From: Thermothielavioides terrestris NRRL 8126
Taxonomy: Eukaryota > Ascomycota > Sordariomycetes > Sordariales > Chaetomiaceae
Reading direction: 5' to 3'
Length of the DNA: 64,000 nucleotides
Assembly: GCF_000226115.1 (NCBI RefSeq)
Contig: NC_016461.1
Coordinates: 2,356,001-2,420,000, forward strand
Shown here: positions 30,090 through 41,124 of the stretch, one piece after another
Position numbering within the stretch: the first letter of the stretch is position 1
How the letters are laid out: each line of letters begins with the position of its first letter
Translations under genes and position numbers: made by a program
Notes under the pieces: generated by a model
The model's database searches: none
Told to the model about the DNA's origin: nothing
Seen by the model: only the letters and a program-made list of their open reading frames with translations

Positions 30090-32264
30090 TCAGCACATCT
30101 CAAACGACACCTTTGCCTCGCCCCACTCAGGCAATTCCTCCTCATTATAGGGCGCCCTGACCTGCGAGTCAACAATCTGGATGCCCATGTCCAGCATGCA
30201 CTCCTCCCCTGCCCATATCTCTCCCTTCGGCCCCAGCACCCTCCTCTGCAGGTTCGCCCGCAGATACGGCTCGACATCGGCCGGGTCGAGGCTCTCCAGC
30301 TCGCCCGCCGCGACTTTCTTCACCAGAGCCGCGGTGAGCGGCACCGTGCCCGACACGGCCAGGTCATGATGTCCGTGTGCACCCATTTCCGTGCGTCCGC
30401 CTTGGCCTTCATTGTCTCTGTTGTCTTCCCGGGCAGCGGCGAACACGCCCATGGTGCCGACATGGTTCGGGGCCGACGGCCACGCCTGCGGATCACTAGG
30501 CGGGTCACCCAGGAAGAAATGAACCACGAAGGTGCCGTCCAGAGCCTGGGTCCCGACTCGGACGTTGGCAACCCACTCGTGGTAGCGGTCGCCGACAAAT
30601 ATTTTGCTCTCAGTCAAGGAGAAGGAGCGCGGGAGCAGGTCTGTTGTCCTGCCGGTTCCCCTGCCAGCCGTGGCCACTTCGCGGTCGCCCTTGAAGCCCT
30701 GCGCACGCAGCTCCTTGAGGAACAGGCTCGCGGGGCTAAAGGAGCCGTACAGGCGGTTGACAGCCTGCACGGTGACGCGCGACACCGTCTTGTCGGCGGT
30801 ACTGGCTGCGGCTCGTTCCAGCTCGGGATACGTGTATCCGAACTTCGTGTGGTCACGGACTTCGGCTGACGTCCAGAAGGTGCCGTTTTCGTGTGAGAAG
30901 AACGGGGTCAACGGCGAGTTCGCGTCTTGGATTTGGCCTTGGCGGGTCGTGTACGACTTGACCAAGGCTGGCGATGGCGTCACCCAGGCATCGGGGTGGA
31001 GCGCCTGCCAGATGGCCAGAACTCGGTCAACCATACAATGATGCAGAAAGAAGATGGGGTCGAAGGCAGACCACTGGATGAACGCCATGTGCCCCGGGTT
31101 TGGCACGCTAGAACCGAACCCGCCCGTGAGCGTGTGGATGGTGTCGTGGAGCGCCTCGATCGAGTCAGCCTGGGCGCCCCATGCGTTGTTGCTGAACGTG
31201 GTATAGTTGTCATAGCTCGAAAACAGAGTGTAAAGCCGCTGCGCAATTGAGGGACGGTTCTGATCCAGGTTCATGGCGACCTGCGAGTTGTTAGACTGGG
31301 CGTCCGGGCCGCCACTCGACGGGCTCCGGAGTGTTCGAGTCCAGTAGTTCCACTGTTGACCGTATCAGCTAAGTGAGCTGGACGGGGAAGGTGTCAGTCA
31401 CTGACTGGACGATAGTTGAATGCTGTGGTATTGAGAGGCTTGAAGGTGTAGCTGAACAAAGGATTTGCGATCCTCTGCAGGCCATTGGGGCCCTCGACAT
31501 CGACATACGGACTCCCGCCGATGCTCCGAGGAAGCACGCTCTCTCCTGAAGGCGGAGTGGCGGCCCAGTCCCAGTACGGAATCCGGAATCTGCGGGCGGC
31601 GTCTTGGTATCGTTGCCTCTCCGGTGCGGGCCAGAATCCAGCAATTGTTTGAATCAGTTCCTGTAAGACTTGCTACACGTTGCAGACAGTCAAGTCAGCC
31701 ACGCAGTGAACCCGCCGCCTACTTGGTTCGTGAAGCCAGCAACAAGGGAATGGACACATGTCCGTCGTACCTCGTACAGAGCCATGTAGGGCCGGTGCCA
31801 AGTTGGGAACAGCACGGACGAGTGGGTACAATACCCAGTGTCCTCGCTCCCGGGCACCGGTTTCACGCCGCCCCAAGTTTGGTGAGGCATCCCGTGTATC
31901 CCTGTGGCCGTACGTCAGGGGAACTTCGCAGCAAGCCGGCAAGAACGGGGAAGCTGGAGAGCCGACACGGACCTGCAATCCCATAGTACGACGTGGGCGA
32001 CGACTGGTCTGTGAACTGCATCATGCTGAGGCCCAGGATGTAGAGCGTCCAGACATCGCGGTCCTGCTCGAGCTGGCGGATCTCCTGGCGCACGTAGATG
32101 TCACCGCCGCTCTTGTCTTGCACTACTGTTGCCTGGAGTTGTCCAAGCTGGCGCTTCATTCTCGTCCTGACGTCAAAGCCATAGTCGTAACCCGTGTACT
32201 GGGCGAGGACGGTATGCGCGAGGCAGACGAGGTAAAGGACGAGAGATAGCCGGGCGCGCGCCAT
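30090..32264 (-). CDS. Tyrosinase with N-terminal signal peptide
   Basis: Four exons on the minus strand: 31973-32264, 31771-31901, 31406-31672, 30090-31352, 650 aa. The start was chosen at MARARLSLVLYLVCLAHTVL, a clear signal peptide; the frame is open 38 codons further upstream. The CuA site shows GIHGMPHQTW, CTHSSVLFPTWHRPY with the Cys-X-His arrangement that forms a thioether in fungal tyrosinases. The CuB site shows ALHDTIHTLTGG, NPGHMAFIQWSAFDPIF and FLHHCMVDR. A GYTYPE segment (YxY) marks the end of the catalytic core, followed by a large C-terminal domain that in the family covers the active site and is removed on activation. The enzyme oxidises monophenols and diphenols to quinones for melanin or defence. 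All copper ligands are present, so it should be functional. Confidence 0.93.
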
Positions 32265-33528
32265 CGCCGCGGAGCTGTTTCTTCCCCTGCTGGGCAAGAA
32301 TCTGTGGATGCCGTGGCGCCAGCCGATCCGGTAATCCAGGCGCGGTCCCGGCGATGCAGATATATTTCTGCCCTGCAATATCCGGGAGGCGAGAGATGAC
32401 CTTTCCGGTATTCAAATAGGAAAGACGGTTGAGGGGGGTGGGCCGCCAGGTGTCCGTGACGGCGGATCAAATGGAAGGGGTTGAGGGACCTGGAGGGCGT
32501 GGTATGAGTAGGTAGTGAACTAAACGAGAGTCAGTGTCGAAAACGACTGTGGGAAGAAAAACACAAAAAGCAGGAGAGGAGAACGAAGCCAGCGAGAGAC
32601 AAGCCCGGCCGAGAAACGCGAGCCTACACCAACGCCGCTGGGGAGAAGGGGGGAAGTTGATGCTTCTATTCGCTTCCTCGCTGGGAGCATTCGATTAGGC
32701 AGGAAAACACGCGAGACATCCTGGGCACCGGGCAGCCCAGGACTCTCCCAGCGTGAGACCCTACCCTTGCTCCCTGAGATACAAGGCAGATGGGATAATC
32801 TAAGGAAGGAACAACTGGAGGGGGCCGCGGTGGGATCATGCTGGGAGACGGACGTAAGAAGGGAAGCTCTGATAACGCATCCGCACCTTCCTCTTCAAAA
32901 GGAGGAATGTGGCAGAAACCTCCGTGGACAGAGACGGTTGCCTGATTTCGGGTTCAAGTTGGTAGGAAACGAGGCGTCGCCGCTTGCTTCCGTCGCAGTC
33001 CGGTTCATAGTCGGGTTTGAGGGCAGGAGAGGAAACAAACGATCAAGGTCCACAACGTCACAGGAACAACGTACCGAGAGCACGACTACCGTGGTTCATC
33101 CAGGAGATGGCGCCATAGCAGCGGGCGACTGCATGATACAGGCGTCACAGCCCGTCGGCATCTGTTTGTGTCCGGTCCACAGCGTGCGGCCTGTCATTTC
33201 CCTCTTGTATCCCCTCGCCAGCTCCTGGCACCGATACACGGCCGTTGAGAGGAATGTCTCACGAAGAGACCAGGGATGGCGATGTTTTGTTGTTCTGTTC
33301 AAGGCTTTGCTCTGTGCAACACCAACAAGGGCTCGCAAAACCTGTCCTTGCCATGTCGGGTCCGCACGTCACACCCTGCCCGGGGTGCCCGAGCAGAGAG
33401 ACAACTGGGAGACAACTGGGAGACCAGTGGGAGAAACGAGACACCCAGTAGATGACCTGTTAAATTTACCTGGAACAAAAACATTAGAACGACACTGACT
33501 GGAACAACCCCGCCACTCACTCCCTCCC
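32265..33528. other. Upstream region of the tyrosinase gene and 3' region of rpa2
   Basis: A 243-codon open frame (32767-33498, +) has no recognisable domain and is treated as chance. A short direct repeat GGGAGACAACT occurs twice around 33398-33425. No other feature. Confidence 0.5.
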
Positions 33529-36500
33529 TCACGCCGCCGCTATTCCGTTCGTTAGCGCTTTCGGTGCCGTGGCCATCAGCGGCCCCCTCCGAACCACGTC
33601 CTTGGTATCCACCCGGTACTTCAGCTTGACACCCATCGCCGCGAGCTCGGCGTCGAGGAATTTCAACGCCCCCGGCACGACCACCATGGTGGTGTTCTCG
33701 CCCCCGATCCACTGCACGCCCTGCCCGTCCTCCCAGATCTCGCCATCCAACTTCATGAGATCCAGGTCCTCCACCTGATCCAGGCGCTTTGCGCAGTTCC
33801 GGCAACGGACGGTGCCGACCTGCTTCCGCTTGCCGATGAACGGGGATACCGTCGGCTGCACGGCCAAGAACGAACCGCAGCTTCGGCATATCCACGACTT
33901 GGAGTAGTCGGAGCAGTTGAGCAGCCTGTCTTGGAGCAGGAAGGCCGTGCCGTGCGCCAGCAGAGCATCGCGCTCCATTTCTCCCACGCGGATACCGCCA
34001 CCCTTCTTGCGGCCCTTGATCGGCTGGCCCGTCGTCGGCACCACGGGGCCGGTGGTGCGCACCTGGTACTTGTCGTTGACCATGTGTCTCAGTCGCTGGT
34101 AGTAGACGACGCCGATGTAGATGTCGCACGCGAACTCCTCGCCCGTGATGCCCGAGTACATGGGCTCGTTGCCGTGGTAGTTGAAGCCCGCCTTCATCAG
34201 CTGGTGCCCGAAGTAGTCGGCCGCCGTGTTCTCCTCATCAAACTTGAACGGCGTCGAGTCCTGCGCCAGGCCGTGCAAGGCGCCGGCCTTGCCCGCCAGG
34301 GACTCGACGAACATGCCGATCGTCATGCGCGAGGGGAACGCGTGCGGGTTGATGATGACATCAGGCTGGATGCCCGACTCGGAGAAAGGCATGTCGATGG
34401 CCGGCCACTTCTGCGAGCAGACTCCCTTCTGCCCGTGGCGGGACGAGAACTTGTCGCCGATGACGGGAGACCGCGGCACGCGGAGCTTGATCGAGACCGT
34501 CTGCAGGGGTTCGTTACCCGTGTCGCTGCCGATCACGCGCACCTCCTCGACGAAGGCATCCTCGCTGTCCTTGTACCTCTCCCAGTGCGTGATGCCATCG
34601 CGGTTGATCAGCTGCCCGCTATAGTCGGCCGAGACCGTGTGCCACGCGTAGAGGATGTCTCCCTGCCTCACCAGACGCCCCACGTACGGCAGCCCATCCT
34701 CGTCCAGCATCTCCCGGTCTGACGCCCGGACCGCGCTGCCGGGGGCGAAGCCAAACATCTTGACTATCGCCTTGGACGAGCGCGCCCTGGTGTCGTCGTC
34801 CTTGAGGCTGATTTTCTTGGTCTTGTAGATCGTCCCGTGGCCAAAGCCGCGCTCGTGTGCCGACTTGTTGATGATCATGGCGTCATCCATGTCATAGCCC
34901 GTGTACGAGATGACGGCAACCACGGCGTTTGTGCCGTTGGGGAAGTTGTCGAACCCGTACGTATTGTGCAACGGCGAGCGCACGATGGGCGTCTGGCCCG
35001 TCTGCAGCCGGTAGGTCTTGTTGTCTGTGCGGTACCGGAGCGCCGTGCCCGGCGTGCCCATTGTTTGCTTACCCATCTGACACTGGTACATGTTGCGCGG
35101 GGATTGGTTGAAGTCGGAGAAGGGTGTCATGTTCGCGAGGATGGAGAGGATGTTGGTTGGGTCGAACTCGACATGTGTCGAGTCGCCGGGGATGACCTCG
35201 GCCTCCGTGCACGCGATCGACATGTACGGCTGCTCGTGGGGGCCGACAAAGTCCTCCTTGCCCAGGGCCAGATACTTGACGGGCCGGACCATCCTGGCCG
35301 GCCGTGAGGACATGTAGATACCGGGATAGGACCCGCCCCTGGACGGAGGCACGTAGCCGATCTCCAGCTGTACGGGGATGCCATGGCCGCCCTCCACCTT
35401 CCAGCGCCGCAGGCTGTCGGCGACCCCCTTGGCTGCTCGAGGAGTGCACCAGCCGATGATCCTGCCATCGAGCATCACGACCACGCTCTCGCTGGTGGCC
35501 GCCGAGGAGTAGTCGTTGACTCCCAACTCCATGGCAACGCCTGGGACGGCCGACACGTCCAATGAGTCCGTCATGATTTTGCACTTGTGCGCCAAGTGAT
35601 TCAGCAGCCCACACGGCGCACCATCAGGGGTGTGCACGGGGCACAGGAAGCCCCAGGACTCGGGCAGCAGCCTTCTGACCGTCGTCGTCTTGAGCTGTGC
35701 GAAGAAGCTACCTCGGTGGACCATGCGGAAATGGCTGATGAAACGCAGGAAGTTGAGTTTCTCGGCCACGACCGTGAAACCCGATGTCTGTTGCAGGTCA
35801 AGACCTGAGGGGCTCTGAAGATTGCCCGTCGAGAGGAAGTACTCTAGCGCGTTACCAATGTTCTCGTTTGCCTTCCTGAAGATAGCAACCGGGAAGTCCC
35901 TCTGGAATGTGGGACTCGTGAACGAGACCGTCGCGTGGTTCCTCAGGTAATCGCGCAGGGCTCCTCTGACAGAGACGGACAGGAACTCGTCCAACTTCTC
36001 TTTCAAGATCATGCCGTACAGGAAGCCACCAAGTAGGATTTCCTGATTTTGCACCGCATCAGGGTTATCGATGGCACAATCGCCAGCCACGAGTGCATAA
36101 AGCTTCCGGCACATGAACAGGAGCATCTTGAACTTGTCGAGATCCTGCTCCTCGGTAACGTCGACGCAGCCCAGGTGAACGAGCACGATCTTGCGGAGGA
36201 ACTCGGTGCCGACTTCGTAGTCCGACATGGTGTCGGGGACACCGAGCACGACCCTGAACTTCTCGCCCAGGTAGGCCCGGGTCTGTGTCTTGGTGTAAAG
36301 GCCGTAAGTCTTGTAGGTGCGGAGGAGCAGTTCGACTCGGTCGGTCAGGAAGGTGTTCTCGATGCCCTTCGAGTTGGGCGGGCCAACGAGACCCTCGAAA
36401 ATCTCCCGATCATTTGTCTCGACAAGAGCCTTGAGAATCATCATGACGGGCACGAGATACTCGTTCTTCCTCCACGAGAACCTGAACGTGACATTGCCGT

Positions 36501-37306
36501 CGTTCAAGTAGTGGAGCACATTCGTCTGGGAGGTTTCATCGGGCCGGACGGATCGTACTATGATACCGTACGGCGTATATGAGGGACCTCGGTTTGTGAA
36601 ACTCGGACGGGTGATAGCCAGCGGGAAGTTCCTCTTGTTGACCAGCAGCAAGCGAATAATCTTCTCGATGCCGTTGACGATGAAATATCCGCCGAGTTCC
36701 TCAGACTCCTCCTTCCTCTGCACAAGGAGTGCTGGTGGATTATTCTCAAGGTGGCATTTGTTGGACTGCAGCGGGAGAGCGCGCGTCAGAGACGGCCCGG
36801 GCGAGCAGACGGAGCACATGTGGGCGACATACCTTAACCATGATCGGCATCTGCCCCAGCTCCCGCGAGAACTCCATGGGCTCGCCATCGTTGATGCGGT
36901 ATTCGAAAACGGCTGTGAGCTTTCCCCGGTACGTGACATGGCGTTCCCTGCACTCCGCCGGGAAGATCTCACGCCTCTTGGCGAATTTGTTGGTTGGCGG
37001 AACCTGAGATCGCTGAAGGGTGACACTCTTGTACCGGATCGTCAGCTTATTCTTCCCCGCAGGCGCGGCCCTGTCATCCCCGTCCAGAAACGTCTTTGTC
37101 CCGATTTCGGCGAGGGCATGGTCGAGGAGGCTGGTCTTGCCGTCGTTTCGGAAGAGCGCGTTGAAGGACTCAATGTGGGGGTCAACGGCAAGCTGGAGGG
37201 CGGGATAGGCGGTGCGGTCGGTCGGGGGGTTCCGAAACAGATTCTCGCGGCGAAGGGTGTTGTATTCGTGATCCCACGACGTATCAGTGCGCTTTTCGGG
37301 GGCCAT
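33529..37306 (-). CDS. rpa2: DNA-directed RNA polymerase I subunit RPA2 (second largest, RPA135)
   Basis: Two exons on the minus strand: 36833-37306 and 33529-36765, 1,236 aa. The start MAPEKRTDTSWDHEYNTLRR was preferred over one 12 codons upstream. The junction gives GQMPIMVK|SNKCHLENNPP as in RPA2. Beta-subunit blocks follow in order: SWGFLCPVHTPDGAPCG, SYTGYDMDDAMIINKSAHER, GDKFSSRHGQKGVCSQKW, PDVIINPHAFPSRMTIGMFV, and the C-terminal zinc finger CRSCG...CRNCAK. The fork-loop and lobe sequences match Pol I rather than RPB2 or RPC2 (for example YEVGTEFLRKIVLVHLG). RPA2 forms half the active-site cleft of Pol I, which transcribes rDNA. It shares orientation with the tyrosinase gene but no functional link is implied. 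Confidence 0.95.
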
Positions 37307-40263
37307 GGCGGGTTCTCGGTTCTTGCTTTGGCAAAACGCCAAAGTTGGCGGGTTGATTTGCGCGGCGCTGAGCGCAGGTCACCTGAGGAGCGAGACAGGT
37401 TCCCGTGGTTCCGGGCTTAACGACGCCTCTAATGTATAGGCATTCATAGATGTGCGATTGCGCTAGCCAGGAAGGCAGACACGGGTGTCGCTCAACGTGC
37501 TTTTCCTTTGGTGCAAGTAGGTCCTCGTCCTGGCATGCTGGTGAGCGACGCAGTCGTGGAACTTTTTTTTGCTTATCGCTTATCAGTTGGGTCCTCCAGC
37601 GCTGCGTGCACTGCATGCCAAGGCCCACTCGGGTGCAGGTGCTGGTGGGGGAGTGCAGGATGCTGGTCATCTTCCGCTGCCAAGGTTCATCCTTCTTTCC
37701 TCTTCTCGTTGCGCGCTTGTTAACTATTTTACTATCCAGCTTAGCGAGACATGGAAGCTGCAACGAGACGCCGCTAATTGACTGCCGGATAGCTGCACTG
37801 GACACATCGATACGGGGTCGCCCATATGCCGTCGGCTTGGTGGGGACTGTTCCTTGCATTCCGTTCCGTCGTCACTGACAACGCGGTGAAGGGTCCGGGC
37901 TGCGCGGCTCCAGGGACCCGATACCTGTCAGCCAGCCGATGGGTGTCACGACAAACGAATTTGAATTCGTGCTGGGTCTAATGAGCCACAAGCCCGGCTG
38001 CGTCTCTCCCTTGTGTATGGGACATTGATTGGGACTCTCAGGGCCAGGACCTTTCCGCTGCGCAATAACTCAGGTACAGTACCTAACGCTGCTCACCGAA
38101 TTTTGGTCCGTGGACGACTCCATGCCTGCCGCCGGCGTGGACTCTGTATGCTGTGGTTTCTTCCCCAAATGCTGGCCGGCCCAGCTGCGGCCCACCTAGT
38201 GGGGGTTTTGGCTGTGCTCAACTCTCATCCACTGAAGTCATCAGTCGCCTCGAGCTCCAAACTACTTCAGCCCCAAACGACGGCCATGGGTTGCAGCAGC
38301 CAACCAGTGCGAGGCAGGCCGATCCGAACAGACAAGGTGCAGCGTGTAGGGCGGAAAAGTGAAGCTTCATGTCAACAGTGCTTGCAGCTCGGCATGTGAG
38401 GACCGAGCACCAGACTGAGCCAGAGCTGCCTTTCCAACTACCTATGAGAGCTTGAACTGCTCGCAAATCCTCGGCATCTCGCGTTCGTTGGGTTGAGCGG
38501 GCGGCCCACTCAATCCCAGGGCAGCTTCGGCCGCGAAACAGCACAGACGCTTGAATGCTGGAATCGCTTGGCTTCATAAGTGATTCGCGTTGAAGCTCTG
38601 TGTCCGTAATCACAACGGTTATGTGTATTCGCTGCAAAGAAATCAAGTGAACAGCATTGGCTTTGGCTTCAAGTGTCATCCGTCACCGCAGGCACGTTAG
38701 GGCATGGGAAGCTGTCCAGGAAAAGCAAGTGGACGGACAGGATTGCATGGTAGACACCCCTCTTGGATTGGAGTGTTCGGCGTGGGGAACCTTGTTTGCA
38801 GTCTGCTTGCGGCATCCAATCGCCCCGGGCCCCTAGCCTGTGACCCCGCTGTTATTAACTAGCATTAGTGTTGCAAGGTGCTTGAGCTTGGTGGGCGGGC
38901 GAGCTCGGTGGCCTCTGGCTGGAACACCTCCACAATTCTATCCCGCGCTCACTCGTTTCTCAGGTTCCATGTACTCAGGTTCTTCCAGGCCGAATCAGTT
39001 CCATATAAGTAAGGTAGCCCACACTACCTGGCCGGCCCAAGCTGCGCGTACGGAAACACCAGGATAGGACAGCGGATAGCCGGCTCCCTCGCAGCCGCGG
39101 CAGCAGCTTCAGCGGCTGGTTGAGCGGTTCGTAAGACCGCCAGGCGACATCGTTGGCCCATCCGTGGACCAAGCGGGCGTGGAGCTTTCCTCTCCTGCCG
39201 TTACGTTATCAGCCGATCTCCAGTACATACAAGGCTCCGCCGCCCGCAGAAGCAACCCGCGAAGGGACAACCTAACTCCAGACTACCACAGTGCACTCCA
39301 CGCCAGGATTTCATCTCAGATCGGCTAAGGCAAAAGGTACCTTATCCAGGGCCCTGCAGCATCCACAGCATCCACAGCGGCAAGCTTCTGCAGCAACCTC
39401 CTTGCAGATTCCACCACTCTTTCCCCTCTGCCCTTTCCACTGTTTCCCCTTGTCTTGTGCGCGATACGACCCTCCAGGCCCAGGGACGGATCTTTCCTGC
39501 GTGCAGTTGACGCCATCCCCTTGTCTGCGCTGCCGCTGCCGCTGCCGCTGGGCCCCAACTCCCACGGGTCTCAGCGCTGGCGGTGACTGCAACCTGGGGA
39601 TCCATCTGAGGCGCCGCACCCCGGGCCCTCGGCCGTGACCACCTCGCAGCCGATCGTCGTCTGGCCTTGCCGACCGCCCGGGCGCTGCCATCCCTCTTTC
39701 GCCGGCTTCGTGCTTCACACACACACACACCCTGGTCCTTAGCCGCCCTCTCGTTTAACATCCATCCGTGATCTTTCTTCGCGCGCGCCGAGGCACGGAC
39801 CACAGCCCGACTTGCACAACGGTTACCTGGAGTTTGTGTTTCCCGGTGGCATCTCCCAGGTTTAGGTTACTCTGGTGGGCCTGGTCTCTCGCTCACCCAC
39901 GCTTGGCCCCGCCGGCTTCTCCCTCACCGATCACAAAAAGGATCCTATTCCGTCCTGGCTTCTTGTTGCTTTCGAAATTGCAAAAGTCCTACGAAAGCCC
40001 GCGTCAAACGAGACATTTTATTCCTCGCTCTGCGCCGTCGCCCAGGGGGAGTCTGAGCGCTGAATATCTAAACTGGACCTGGTCGAGGCTTGCCACCGCC
40101 CATCCGTCACCCCATCATCGTGGGCTGAGCGCCTGTCTTCTCGAACCCTTGAACATCAGACGCCTGCGCGACTTTCCAGGTCCTCACACGCCCTCCGGCA
40201 GACCAAAAAACCCCTCCAGACCATATCGTCCTCTCCCGACAAGCAGTGTAGTCCTCCGTGAAC
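37307..40263. other. Divergent intergenic region (rpa2 / arl8), about 3 kb
   Basis: The longest non-coding interval in the window. Frames up to 227 codons occur near the right end but overlap one another and match no family. A (CA)n run lies at about 39718-39735 and a CAGCATCCACAGCATCCACAG repeat at about 39357-39379. The last 900 bp are pyrimidine-rich and probably contain the arl8 leader. Confidence 0.5.
39718..39735. repeat. (CA)n microsatellite
   Basis: Eight or so CA dinucleotides in tandem in the region upstream of arl8. Confidence 0.8.
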
Positions 40264-41124
40264 ATGGCGGGGCTTTTCAGGCGAGTATACGACTGGCTGT
40301 TGCGGACGTTTTGGTAAGTCTGATCGCCGACATGCACCTCCCCCGCGTTCCCCGAGCTGCGACCTGCGACCTGCGAGCTGCGGGGCACTACCGACCCGGC
40401 TGCATCTCATCGGCAGCACCTCGCCGCTCCGCCCATAGTGTCGGGGGCTAATTCGACGCAGGGCGACGGAGATGGACGTGACCATGATTGGCCTGCAAAA
40501 CGCTGGGAAAACGTCACTCCTCCGCGTGCTTTCGGTGAGTAAAAAAGGCAGAGAGATCGATCAAACCGACCGTGAACACCGATCGCTGACACCGCAATCC
40601 TCGTCGCCAGGGCGGAGAGTTTGCCATCGAGTAAGTCATACCCTTCACCGAGTGCCGCTGGGATCGTGACCCCACCATCTCGGTTTCCGGTTTCCCGGCT
40701 GATGTCCTCTTGCAGCTCCATACCCACGGTCGGCTTCAACATGAAGCGGGTGCAACGGGGGCATGTGACACTCAAGTGCTGGGATTTGGGTGGCCAACCC
40801 CGCTTCCGACCAATGTGGGAGAGGTACTGCCGCAACGTTAACGCCATCGTCTTCATCGTCGATATTGCCGACCTCAATCAGCTTCCCATGGCCCGCGAAG
40901 AGTTGCACTTGCTAATGAGCCAACCAACCCTCGAGGGCATCCCGCTGCTCGTGCTCGGTAACAAGTCGGACCTGCCCAACAAGCTCACCGTGGACGAGCT
41001 TATCGACGCCATGGACCTCAAGAACATCGCGCATCGCGAGGTGTCGTGCTATGGCATCTCGGCCAAGGAAGAGACCAATCTCGAGGCCGTCCTCCAGTGG
41101 CTGATGAAGTTCGCCAATAGGTGA
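40264..41124 (+). CDS. arl8: ARL8-type small GTPase (ADP-ribosylation factor-like)
   Basis: Four exons: 40264-40313, 40462-40534, 40611-40630, 40716-41124, 183 aa. The protein starts MAGLFRRVYDWLLRTFW, an amphipathic helix without the myristoylated Gly2 of ARFs, as in ARL8. G1 is GLQNAGKTSLL, switch I gives SIPTVGFNMKRV, switch II WDLGGQPRFRPMWERYC, the NKxD motif LGNKSDLPNK, and the SAK motif ISAKEE. Exon 3 is a 20-nt exon encoding GGEFAI(D), needed to complete the region between G1 and switch I. ARL8 sits on lysosome/vacuole membranes and, in animals and filamentous fungi, guides organelle transport and fusion. Family identity is firm; the role in this species is inferred. Confidence 0.94.

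Noticed and set aside
32767..33498. 243-codon frame between the tyrosinase and rpa2 genes
   Set aside because: No recognisable domain or conserved pattern; sits where promoter and 3' UTR sequence is expected.
39768..40451. 227-codon frame overlapping the arl8 start
   Set aside because: Runs through arl8 exon 1 and intron 1 in another frame; arl8 is clearly supported instead.
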